Assembly (NCBI GenBank): GCA_963790585.1
Contig: CAWBOY010000006.1
Span: 186,001-250,000 of the forward strand
From: CAWBOY01 sp963790585
Lineage (GTDB): Bacteria; Planctomycetota; Planctomycetia; Gemmatales; Gemmataceae
Direction of reading: 5' to 3'
Length of the DNA stretch: 64,000 nt
The position numbers and the translations under genes are program-made. Each line of letters opens with the position of its first letter. The stretch's first letter is position 1. The notes under the pieces are model-generated. The model was not told where the DNA came from. It saw nothing but the letters and a program-made list of their open reading frames with translations, and searched no databases. Positions 30,101 through 38,656 of this stretch are shown piece by piece.

Positions 30101-30579
30101 AGAGTTGGTCGTTGCCTCTGTCGGTGATCCTCGTCGTGCCGATGTGTCTGTTATGCGCGCTTTTTGGTATCATTATTGCTCAAATGGATTTGAACATCTT
30201 CGTGCAAGTCGGGTTTGTTGTTCTGGTCGGCCTGGCCAGCAAGAACGCGATCTTGATCGTCGAGTTTGCCCGTGATCGTCAGAAGGAAGGGCAGGCATTG
30301 CTCCCAGCGACGGTGGAGGCCGCACGCGTGAGGTTGCGGCCGATCATCATGACATCGTTCGCATTTATCCTCGGCGTTCTGCCCCTAGTCATAGCTAAAG
30401 GCGCCGCCGCCGAAATGCGACGAACATTGGGAACTGCGGTCTTCGCGGGAATGATTGGCGTCACCTTTTTCGGAATATTTCTAACCCCCGTCTTCTTCTA
30501 TGTTGTTCGCGGCCTATTCAAAGAGCGAATCAAGCCGTCACATGAGGAAATGACTGCCTCAAAGCAATTGCCATATTGA
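27129..30579 (+). CDS. RND multidrug efflux transporter (AcrB/MexB-like), with indels
   Basis: An inner-membrane proton-driven drug exporter. The N-terminus is canonical: MLARFFIDRPVFAWVISIVIVLVGLLAMVSLPIAQYPEITPPTVQVSCNYPGA. TM4 carries the proton-relay aspartates in GLVLAIGIVVDDAIVVLENIER, and the C-terminal half has GFVVLVGLASKNAILIVEFA. The gene is interrupted at 28076-28104, where a missing A and an extra A create the stop at 28089-28091 and then return to the same frame, and near 28652, where one extra base moves to the frame ending at 30579. A loop of about 100 residues with two extra hydrophobic helices (EALPWWLFGLLGGLLSVSLLW and WALWAGLFLPGLVAGGVVGWII) sits in the middle; it is unlike AcrB and may be a planctomycete insertion. 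Confidence 0.85.
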
Positions 30580-31099
30580 CGGTTGGCATTTGGTGAAAGC
30601 ATTGCGTATGCAAGCTCAATGCGAATCAGAGGCATGTTGATCAGATATTCGTTGATTTGATTTACTCGAAGATTTCGCTGCGTGAGTCCAAAGCGACGAT
30701 CCAGCTGCCCTCTTTCGTTGTAACAATGCGAAAAGGACACCGGCTTCATGAAAGACAGCTGAACGCTGTTGAGTCGTGCGTTGGCGGCTGGCGTGGTGGT
30801 CAACTGCCGCTCAGGCGGCCACGCCAACAGCCTAAGTGCGGAAATCGGCACGGAACTTGCGAAGCGGCCAATCGCGCCACCGACGAGTACCTCCGCCGCC
30901 GCTGCCAACCGCCCCAATAGGCACCCGCCGATGCCGAGCTCGGCATGGACGGCGACCGAATTCTGGCGCGGGTGAAATTTCATGTAATCCTCAGAAATGG
31001 TGCCCATGCACCACTGGATGGAGCGGAATCCTTGTGGTAAATTGAACTGTAGGTGCGTTGCCAACAAGAGTCGGTCGCAAGCTTTCTTTAAAGCTTTTC
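30580..31099. other. Intergenic region before the ECF sigma gene
   Basis: No frame here shows recognisable protein features. A GC-rich imperfect hairpin occurs around 30781-30833 (GGCGTGG with CCACGCC). The rest is unassigned and presumably contains the promoter of the downstream ECF/kinase pair. Confidence 0.4.
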
Positions 31100-31708
31100 A
31101 TGCACATGACTTCGGATATTCCCGGGCTTTCGTCGCTCTCGGTGCATACCTCGACTAGCCTCCTCATGCGCGTGAAGAGTTTTGATCAGCAGTCATGGCA
31201 GCAACTGGTTCGCCTTTATGGCCCAATGGTCTATCGATGGATTCGCAAGGCAGGGATTCAGCCGAGTGATTCTCAGGATGTGGTACAAAACGTCTTTCTA
31301 ACCGTATCGGCGGATATCGCGAAGTTTCGACGGACCAAGCCGGGAGATAGCTTTCGCGGCTGGCTATGGACGATCACTCGCCACAAGATTCTCGATTGTT
31401 TTCGTGAACGGAGGCGTCGAACCGAGGCAATCGGCGGAAGCGATGCCAAACGTCTCATCGAGCAAATTGTCGTCCCGGAACCTGACCAGATCGACCAGTC
31501 CAGCGAAATTGGACGTGTACGACATCGTGCTGTCGAAATGTTGCGTCCACTGTTTGACAAGCCTGTTTGGGAAGCGTTCGTGCGCACCACGGTTCATGGC
31601 GACAAGCCCGCGGACGTCGCGCGGGATTTAGGTCTATCGCTTGCTACGGTTTATAGAGCGAAATACCGTGTCCTGACTCGATTGCAAATTGAGTTGGATG
31701 GTTTATAG
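31100..31708 (+). CDS. ECF-type RNA polymerase sigma factor
   Basis: About 202 residues. Region 2 is WQQLVRLYGPMVYRWIRKAGIQPSDSQDVVQNVFLTVSADIAKF...FRGWLWTITRHKILDCFRERRRR; region 4 is VWEAFVRTTVHGDKPADVARDLGLSLATVYRAKYRVLTRLQIEL. The start is uncertain between ATG 31100, ATG 31106 and an upstream GTG; no strong ribosome site decides. It lies 57 bases upstream of a kinase/FGE gene, the mirror order of the pair at 9728-12749, so the two are likely functionally linked (inference). Confidence 0.88.
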   Translation: MHMTSDIPGLSSLSVHTSTSLLMRVKSFDQQSWQQLVRLYGPMVYRWIRKAGIQPSDSQDVVQNVFLTVSADIAKFRRTKPGDSFRGWLWTITRHKILDCFRERRRRTEAIGGSDAKRLIEQIVVPEPDQIDQSSEIGRVRHRAVEMLRPLFDKPVWEAFVRTTVHGDKPADVARDLGLSLATVYRAKYRVLTRLQIELDGL

Positions 31709-31765
31709 CCTAATTCTTTCCGCACAACCATTGGAGAACACTGAGGATTCTGTAAAGGAGCAACG

Positions 31766-33877
31766 ATGGTCGGCCAAAGATGTCCGACGGAAGCCGAAGT
31801 TGTGGCCTGGCTGAAAGATCCGCTCGATTCCGGTCCCCACGCGAGCCTCTCGGATCATCTGGAGCATTGCGCTGCTTGTCAAAGCATCTTCGAGAACCTC
31901 GAAGCTAAACAAACCAACGATCGAGAAACCATCGTCAATGACGATTTGCGCGTCGATTTGCTGCGCCCGCAACCGCCAGATGAGTTGGAGAGCGAGCCCG
32001 AATGCGCTGCCGTCTGCGCTCGAGTTTCCAAAACAGAAACGAATGCCACGCGCACACACGTCCACCTCAAGGCAGACTATAGCGATATCGAAATACTCGC
32101 TCGGAAGGGCCAATACGAAATCCTCGGTATACTCGGCCAGGGTGGAATGGGCACGGTCTACAAGGCGCGCCATCTCAAGATGAACCGGCTGGTGGCAATC
32201 AAGGTTCTACCATCCCCCAAGCTGACAGATGCCGCGGCCATCGCCCGTTTCGAGTGTGAAATTCGGACCCTCGCCGCCTTGACGCATCCGAACATCGTCG
32301 CAGCCTACAACGTCGAGGAATTGGACGGCGGGCAGTTCTTGGTGATGCAGTTCATAGACGGTCACGACCTGCAAGCGCTCGTCAAGTCGCGCGGCCCTTT
32401 GCCGATTTCCGAAGCGATCGATTACATCGTCCAGGCCGCTCAGGGTCTCCATCACGCCCATGAACAGGGGATTATCCATCGCGACGTAAAACCCGCCAAT
32501 CTCCGCGTCGACCCCAGCGGAACCTTGAAGGTTTTGGATCTAGGCTTGGCTCGAATCCTAATTTCGGATGACAAACAGGCCCATTTGACCGAGACCGGAA
32601 TGGTTTTAGGCACGGTCGATTATCTAGCACCGGAACAAGCGGAAAACACCAAAGATCTCGACCGTCGAGTGGATATCTATAGCCTGGGATGTACGCTCCA
32701 TTTTTTGCTCACCGGCCAACCAATTTACCAAGGCAACAGTGTCATACATAAGATCCTGACGCATCGGGACAAGCCAATTCCCTCTCTCTGCAAAGCCTGC
32801 CCACATTGCCCGGCCTTTTTGGAACAGATCTTCAGCAAAATGGTGGCCAAAAAGCCAAAGGGGCGCTATGCGACGATGGCTGAGGTAATCGATGACCTCA
32901 AAACTATGTCTACTCCCAAGGCGGTTATTCGGAAGTCGTTCGGATCGAAGCTGATTCCGCCTTGGCGTTGGTCCGAAAGCAGGCATGGAACTCTCGGAGC
33001 GTTAGTCGGGCTAGCCGCGATTGTCGTGGCTTTTTTCCTCTCGCCCGTTAATCCATTTCGCTGGGGTGAAACAGGCACGCTGCCTACTGGAAAAGAAGAG
33101 CCGCCGCAGAAACCAAGGGTTCCATTGTCCGTCGGCACAAAGGCCGGTCAGGAATGGGATGGCAACAGCCTGGGAATCAAGTTCTGTTGGTGTCCGCCCG
33201 GGAAATTCGTCATGGGCAGTCCCAAAACGGAGGCTGGACACCTCGAAACCGAGAGCCTTCCAGTCGATGTCGAGCTCACCCGCGGCTTCTGGCTCGGTAA
33301 GTTCGAAGTCACCCAAGACGAATGGGAACGGGTAATGGGCACCACCCCCAGCATTTTTCGCGGCGGCAAGACGTTCCCCATCGAAAACGTCACCTGGGTC
33401 CAGGCAATGAATTTCTGTGAACTATTAACAAAGCGAGAACGAGAGAAAGGCCTTCTCCCCTCGGGATGGGAATATCGCGTACCAACCGAGGCGCAGTGGG
33501 AATATGCCTGCCGAGCCGGAACCACGACTCCCTATAGCTTCGGCCCCTCGACCGATGGGATCGGCGACTACACCTGGTACGCCTACAACACGGGCTATCG
33601 AACGCATGAAGTCGGCCAGAAAAAGCCAAATGCCTGGGGATTCCATGACATGCATGGCAACGCCTGGGAGTGGTGTCGCGACTGGTTCCAGAATCAACTT
33701 CAGGGCGGAATTGATCCCGAAGTTAGCATCGTCGGAACCGGTCGCGTCATTCGCGGCGGAGGCTGGAACGCCTCGGCCCACCTCTGCCGCACCGCCTTCC
33801 GCAGCGGCCAGGTTCCCGACGAAGCCGGCCATCTGCTCGGCTCCCGCGTGGCGCTCGTTCAGGTTGCTGGGCCCTAA
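31766..33877 (+). CDS. Transmembrane Ser/Thr protein kinase with FGE-sulfatase domain
   Basis: 703 residues, intact. The N-terminus has the zinc-finger-like HLEHCAACQS, as in anti-sigma/sigma-linked kinases. The kinase domain (about 117-385) has GQGGMGTVYKARH, VAIK, HRDVKPANLRV near 238, DLGLAR and GTVDYLAPEQ. A single membrane helix (about 411-430, ALVGLAAIVVAFFLS) precedes the external FGE-like domain (about 465-700: NSLGIKFCWCPPGKFVMGSPKTE ... VPTEAQWEYACRAGTTTPYSFG ... GFHDMHGNAWEWCRD ... RVIRGGGWN). In the DFG motif the F is replaced by L (DLGLAR), which is tolerated in this group. AAAGGAG lies before the ATG. It is co-oriented with the ECF gene upstream. Confidence 0.92.
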   Translation: MVGQRCPTEAEVVAWLKDPLDSGPHASLSDHLEHCAACQSIFENLEAKQTNDRETIVNDDLRVDLLRPQPPDELESEPECAAVCARVSKTETNATRTHVHLKADYSDIEILARKGQYEILGILGQGGMGTVYKARHLKMNRLVAIKVLPSPKLTDAAAIARFECEIRTLAALTHPNIVAAYNVEELDGGQFLVMQFIDGHDLQALVKSRGPLPISEAIDYIVQAAQGLHHAHEQGIIHRDVKPANLRVDPSGTLKVLDLGLARILISDDKQAHLTETGMVLGTVDYLAPEQAENTKDLDRRVDIYSLGCTLHFLLTGQPIYQGNSVIHKILTHRDKPIPSLCKACPHCPAFLEQIFSKMVAKKPKGRYATMAEVIDDLKTMSTPKAVIRKSFGSKLIPPWRWSESRHGTLGALVGLAAIVVAFFLSPVNPFRWGETGTLPTGKEEPPQKPRVPLSVGTKAGQEWDGNSLGIKFCWCPPGKFVMGSPKTEAGHLETESLPVDVELTRGFWLGKFEVTQDEWERVMGTTPSIFRGGKTFPIENVTWVQAMNFCELLTKREREKGLLPSGWEYRVPTEAQWEYACRAGTTTPYSFGPSTDGIGDYTWYAYNTGYRTHEVGQKKPNAWGFHDMHGNAWEWCRDWFQNQLQGGIDPEVSIVGTGRVIRGGGWNASAHLCRTAFRSGQVPDEAGHLLGSRVALVQVAGP

Positions 33878-34221
33878 CCCAGATTCCGAGCCGCGACCAT
33901 TAGGGAGCCTTCCCGGGTCGCTCCCGTACCGCCGCAGCTCGGATCGATGCTCCATCGCTGGCAAACAACCGTGGCCATTATGAGAAAACGCTTTGGATTC
34001 ATTGCATTCACGCACCCATACACCCCCCTGAACGAATTCACAATTCCTTCACATTCTCGCGACATACTGATAAATAAATGCTTACGGCGACAGCCTATCC
34101 AAGCCGTGGCCGGGGTCGGTACTCCGACCCCGGTTTAACCAGATCCGCTCCAGAGAACCGGGGTTTGTACTCTGACCTCGGCCACGGCTCCGATTGTGAT
34201 TTTCCGTTACACTCCTGAAAA
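33878..34221. other. Intergenic region with GGGGTCGG hairpin repeat
   Basis: No supported gene. It contains the hairpin at 34110-34133 and a related degenerate copy to about 34185. These sequences recur downstream (34614-34686 and 41801-41875). Confidence 0.45.
34110..34133. repeat. CCGGGGTCGG hairpin repeat, copy 1
   Basis: CCGGGGTCGG (34110-34119) pairs with CCGACCCCGG (34124-34133) around a four-base loop. Related copies flank the surface-protein genes at 34614-34686 and 41801-41875, so this is a dispersed intergenic repeat rather than a specific terminator. Confidence 0.6.
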
Positions 34222-34368
34222 AAAAATCTAAGTCCCGATCCCACCTTTAGTTACAACTGAATTACTCGCCAAAACTCTTCTCTCCTGCGAAACCGTGCCG
34301 CTAACCCAGATTCGCTGGACTTGGGCACTCTGACGTATAACCTTAACAAGGTCGGCAATTGGAAATAG
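34222..34368 (+). pseudogene. Leader-plus-tail scar of a deleted surface-protein gene
   Basis: Bases 34222-34302 resemble the leader found before the genes at 34875 and 42062 (CTTTAGTTACAAC ... AAAACTCTTCT ... AAACCGTGCCGCTAA). They are joined directly to 34303-34368, which encodes SLDLGTLTYNLNKVGNWK, the last residues of the protein ending at 41555. The whole gene body between is missing, which fits an internal deletion in a tandem array. Confidence 0.65.
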
Positions 34369-34428
34369 GTTAGAGCGTGTTCCGAGTATAGGGGAACGAC
34401 TGTAGTGCTGTGTCCAGGCTAGATATCT

Positions 34429-34509
34429 GGGTGGCACAGACATTCCTGTCTGTGCGCCAAAATGTCCAATCGTCGATTTCCCGCACAGACAGGAATGTCT
34501 GTGCCACCC
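34429..34509. repeat. Dispersed inverted repeat, copy 1
   Basis: Arms 34429-34456 and 34482-34509 (containing GGCACAGACATTCC and its complement) pair perfectly over 28 bp with a 25-base loop. A second copy with a slightly decayed left arm occurs at about 41614-41697. Similar sequences are, from memory, common in planctomycete intergenic regions. No open frame; possibly a MITE-like or REP-like element. Confidence 0.7.
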
Positions 34510-34613
34510 ATACATCGAGTCTGGACGCAGCGCTAGATAGCCCCGAGCGCAAGCGACGGCTCCGAGATCGAGTCCGGAAGAGACTATTAGCCCGGAGCGC
34601 AAGCGCGCCGTGG

Positions 34614-34686
34614 CCGGGGTCGGTACGCCGACCCCGGGTTAGCCCGAGCGGTTTGAAAGAACCGGGGTCGGAGTACCGACCCCGGC
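34614..34686. repeat. CCGGGGTCGG hairpin repeats, copy 2
   Basis: Two adjacent hairpins of the family seen at 34110-34133, forming a larger nested inverted structure. The corresponding region at 41801-41875 is the duplicate. Confidence 0.6.
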
Positions 34687-34741
34687 TACGGCTCTGATCG
34701 ACAATTACCCTCCCTGTCCCGCCTTGAAAAATAATTGAAAA

Positions 34742-34874
34742 ATTTTAAGTCTTTATACCACATTTAGTTACAACCACCCTCTTCGTCAAAACCCTTCTTC
34801 CCTGAGAAACCGTTCCGCTAAGCATGGTATCCGACCGTAATCATCGAATTCTCTTTCATCGAGAAGGCCATCCC
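34742..34874 (+). promoter_or_regulatory. Conserved leader of the surface-protein genes
   Basis: A leader shared by three loci (34222-34302, 34742-34874 and 41933-42061). It includes TTTAGTTACAAC, AAAACCCTTCTTCC, AAACCGTTCCGC and a purine-rich GAGAAGG about eight bases before the ATG. Conservation upstream of each gene copy suggests promoter/5'-UTR function, although it may simply reflect recent duplication. Confidence 0.5.
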
Positions 34875-37045
34875 ATGTCGTTCGCATCATGGCTTTCCAC
34901 CCTGGTTCAACCCCGTCGTCGCCCGATTCGCAACGCGGCTCGCCGCAACCCGCGGCGCGATGGCACCCGACTTCTCCTTGAACTGCTCGAGGATCGCTTC
35001 GCTCCAGCTGCGCACACCTGGACCGGCGGGGGCGCCGATGGCCTTTGGAGCAACGCCGCGAATTGGGATACGGCACTTACTGCTACCGAAGGGACCACCG
35101 AAAATGTCACCCTGCTCTTCCCATCAGGGATAACGAACAAAAGTATGACGCAGGATATTTCTGGCCTGATCGTCGATCAGATGCAATTCCAGGCGGATGG
35201 CTACTCGGTTAACGTCGCACAGACTCTCACTCTTCGTGATGGGTTCGATCCGGGCCTCCCCGTTACTCTGCAGATCGGCGCGGAAGTCGGCACGACGACG
35301 TTTACCGGCGGCACTATTACTGTTGCCGCCTCCTCGGCGGCGCCCGAAATCAACGCATCATCGAACTGCGCTGTGAACATCGGCTCCGTTCTGGCGGGTA
35401 CGGTCGGCTACAACAGCGACGGCTCCGGCACGGTAACGCTTTCGGGAGCCAACACTTTTGGCGGCGTCTACAGCTAGTCCGGTGGGACGACGGTTGTGAC
35501 AAACGCCTCGGCCCTTGGCGTCGCCGATAGCACGGAATTGAATTCGACCAATATTACCAACGGCGCCACGCTCGACGTCCAGGCCGACATCGGCAAGGAG
35601 TCAATCTTTGTTCAGGATACCGATCCAAGCTCGGCCAAGAACTGGGGCAGTATCATCTGCTCGACGGGTACCGGGTCGGTAGCCGGCAATGTAGAGATGC
35701 GAAGCTTCAGCAATGCGGGTGATTCCCTCACGATCGGCGGCGGCTCTGGAGTCCTAGGCGTTGGCTCGATCAGCAGCGATGGCGACAGCGGAAGCGTCAT
35801 CACGGCAGGTACCGGAACGACTGTGTTCGGCCTCACGAATACCTACACGTGCCCCACGACCGTGAGTTCAGGGACTCTTGAAGTAGATTACTACAATCAA
35901 TATAGCAATTTTACTGTCGACTCGGGTGCAACTCTTGAGGGCGAAGGATTCGTGGGCGCGATCACAGGGATGCAAGGGGCAACTCTGAGCACAAAGTCGG
36001 CTGATACGGCTAATTACCCTTTGGAATCCTTGGGCAGCGTTGACCTGACCAACGCCACATTTGCACCGGTCCGAACGAACAACGACCCGCCTCCCGGTTT
36101 TCTCGTAGTGGATTCCGGCACAATTACGCTAACTGGTGCGACGTTGACGGCACAATTAAACGGTGCGTCTGTCGGCAACACAGTTACCTTGACCGCCAAT
36201 GATACCGGCAATCCCGTCGTCGGAACGTTCAGTGGGTTGGCTGAAGGCGCGACATTCCAGTCCGGCGGACAAAACTTTAGCATCACATACCAAGGTGGTT
36301 CAACCGGACAAGATGTAGTAGCCACATGCCTATCCGGTGCCAGCGGCGCTCCCAGTATTACGACCCAGCCGCAAGATCAAACCGCCAATGCCGGGGATAC
36401 CATTACCCTTACAGCCGACGCCACCGGGACACCGACGCCGACCGTGAAATGGGCTGTCAGCACCGACGGCATCAACTGGAGCGTAATCTCGGGTGCCACT
36501 TCGACCACACTCATCTTGCCTAAAGTCACCGGGGGAATGAATGGCAATACCTACCAGGCGCTATTCACTAACACGAACGGCCAGGTTTACACGCAATTGG
36601 CCACACTGACGGTGAACGCCCCGTCAGGCGGTGGCTCAGGCGGTACGTTCACCTGGACGGGCGGCGGGTCCGACGGACTCTGGAGCGACGCAGCCAACTG
36701 GGATAGCGCGTGGGTTCCGTCGTCTTCCACTACGAATAATGTCGCTTTAATCTTTCCCGCTTCCAGCAACAAAAGCACGACGGATGACATCTCCGGCTTG
36801 ACAGTGGACCAGATGCAATTCCAAGCGGGTGATTACACGGTAAATGTCGGCCAGACTCTCACGCTCAGAGATGGTTTCGATTCGAGCCAACCTGTTTCCT
36901 TACAAATCGGCGGAGAAGTGGGCACCACGACATTCACGGGCGGCACGATTACGGTATCTGAATCCTCCGCTCCAGAAATCAATGCGTACCCCGGTGGTGC
37001 CGTGGTCATATCGTCCATTTTGGGTGGAACAGCTGGCTTCCTTAG

Positions 37046-38656
37046 TTCAAGTTTCGCACATTTTAGGGTCTGTTGGCAGCATCTCGCGGGAGAAAAAAGT
37101 TCGGCTTCCCGGCTCGGTTTGGTAACTTGGGATCATCTACTATTCCAGGTCGCCCCGTGGCAAGGAAGCCGATCTATGGAAGTTACCGCCTCTTTCGTTG
37201 CTCTGCTACAGCATTTCCTGCCCGTTTTCACCGCCCCAACCTTTCAGACCTTCGTCGAGATCATCTCCGGCTGGGTTCTCTCTCCACGCCGCCGCTACGT
37301 CACCGACGTCATCTTCACGGGAGGCAACCTCGACAACGGACACTGGTGCCGCTTCCATCGCTTTTTCAGTCATGCCGCCTGGGATAGGGATGTCTTGTCT
37401 TTGCACCTGGCCAAATTAGTGGCACGCGTGTTCGCCCTGGGCGCTTCCTTGTCGTGGGCCGTCGATGATACCTTGTGTCGTAAACGTGGCCTCACTGTTT
37501 ACGGCGTCGGCATGCACTACGATCCCCTCATCTCCAGCCGCGCCAAACCTCTTGTTAGTTGGGGACACGATTGGGTCGTCCTCTGCCTCGTCATCGCCCA
37601 CCCCTTCTGGGCACCCACCAAAGTCTTTGCCTTACCAATCACCATGAGGTTGTATCGCAATCGCCAAGGTCTCACCAAGGGAAAAAAGAGCAAAGCCAAA
37701 GCCGCCAAGACCAAGGCCGACCCCAACCATCGCACCCGGCCCGAACTGGCCGTCGAGCTGATTTCCTTGGTCTCTACCTGGTTTCCTCAAGACGAAATCG
37801 TCGTTACAGGCGACAGTGCCTACGGCGGCAAGAGCGTTCTGTCCCACCTACCGGCCAACGTTCATTTGATCAGCCACGTTCATCCCAAAGGCGCCCTCTA
37901 TGCTCTCCCACAGCCACGTACGACAAAAGGCAAAGGGGCTCCACGAAAGAAGGGTACACGTTTGCCGAACATGGCCCAATGGGCCGACGACGCCACGCGA
38001 CCCTGGACGGAACTCCACTTCGATCAGTTCGGACTCCATGCCGTCCTACAGGTCAAAACCCAGCAAGCCTTGTACTACAAGGCTGGCGGCCAGCGTCTTT
38101 TGACCATCGTCTTGACACGCGATCTTCAAGGCAAAAGGCCCGATCAAATGTTCTACTGCACCAACCTTGACTGGGATGCCCGCAACATCCTCTCCACCTA
38201 TGCGTGCCGTTGGGCCATCGAATGCACCTTCGAGAATTGCAAACAATTTTTGGGGCTGGAAGACCCTGCCAACCGCTTGCCCCTGGCCGTCCAGCGGACC
38301 GCACCGATGGCTCTGCTGCTGTATAGCCTGGTTGTCGTCTGGTTCCACCAGGTTGGTTACCGCTTCCTCCAGTTTCCGTACCGTCCCTGGTATCGAGGCA
38401 AACAGGAGCCTTCGTTTGCTGATCTTTTGACCACCCTACGCCGTGTCAGTTGCCAAGAGAAAACCAACACACTGCTTCCAAAACCGTGTCGCGTAAAAAC
38501 CTGGCTCAGCCAGATTACCCAGCTTCTCAGCCGAGTCGGATGAGACAGCTGCTCGCCGTCTTTTTTCAACCAATCCCGGCGCATGTGACTCGACGGACCG
38601 TCAAAAATCACCGGCCCCAGCGCTAGATTTACGCGCCGGAATGTGCGAAACTTGAA
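37046..38656 (+). mobile_element. IS701-like insertion sequence, 1.6 kb
   Basis: Terminal inverted repeats TTCAAGTTTCGCACATT (37046-37062 and, inverted, 38640-38656) match over 17 bp and are flanked by a direct repeat CTTAG (37041-37045 and 38657-38661). Excising the element and one CTTAG restores the host reading GTAGFLSDGAGTVTLSGANTFGG. This shows a clean transposition into the surface-protein gene. Confidence 0.9.
37176..38543 (+). CDS. IS701-like DDE transposase
   Basis: 455 residues, intact; the only gene of the IS. Catalytic DDE candidates are WAVDDTLCRKRG (first D), VVTGDSAYGGKS (second D) and YACRWAIECTFENCKQFLGL (E), the layout of IS701/DDE_5 transposases. AAGGA lies upstream of ATG 37176. 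The frame is also continuous with the upstream host gene, so a host-transposase fusion could in principle be read, but the element's own start is preferred. Family naming is by motif memory; IS4-type relatives are an alternative. Confidence 0.87.
   Translation: MEVTASFVALLQHFLPVFTAPTFQTFVEIISGWVLSPRRRYVTDVIFTGGNLDNGHWCRFHRFFSHAAWDRDVLSLHLAKLVARVFALGASLSWAVDDTLCRKRGLTVYGVGMHYDPLISSRAKPLVSWGHDWVVLCLVIAHPFWAPTKVFALPITMRLYRNRQGLTKGKKSKAKAAKTKADPNHRTRPELAVELISLVSTWFPQDEIVVTGDSAYGGKSVLSHLPANVHLISHVHPKGALYALPQPRTTKGKGAPRKKGTRLPNMAQWADDATRPWTELHFDQFGLHAVLQVKTQQALYYKAGGQRLLTIVLTRDLQGKRPDQMFYCTNLDWDARNILSTYACRWAIECTFENCKQFLGLEDPANRLPLAVQRTAPMALLLYSLVVVWFHQVGYRFLQFPYRPWYRGKQEPSFADLLTTLRRVSCQEKTNTLLPKPCRVKTWLSQITQLLSRVG

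Larger units (their letters stand above)
34309..35147 (+). repeat. Segmental duplication, copy 1 (partner 41497-42372)
   Basis: From the tail of one surface-protein gene, through the inverted repeat, the GGGGTCGG hairpins and the leader, into the first 90 codons of the next gene, this stretch matches 41497-42372 nearly base for base. The differences are scattered substitutions plus the 34-base expansion at 42141-42174. Confidence 0.8.

Noticed and set aside
30498..31067. 189-codon frame on the minus strand
   Set aside because: Overlaps the end of the RND gene and shows no coherent protein pattern or ribosome site.
34110..34686. Repeated hairpins as a possible CRISPR array
   Set aside because: Units are irregularly spaced, lack uniform spacers, and are duplicated with flanking DNA.
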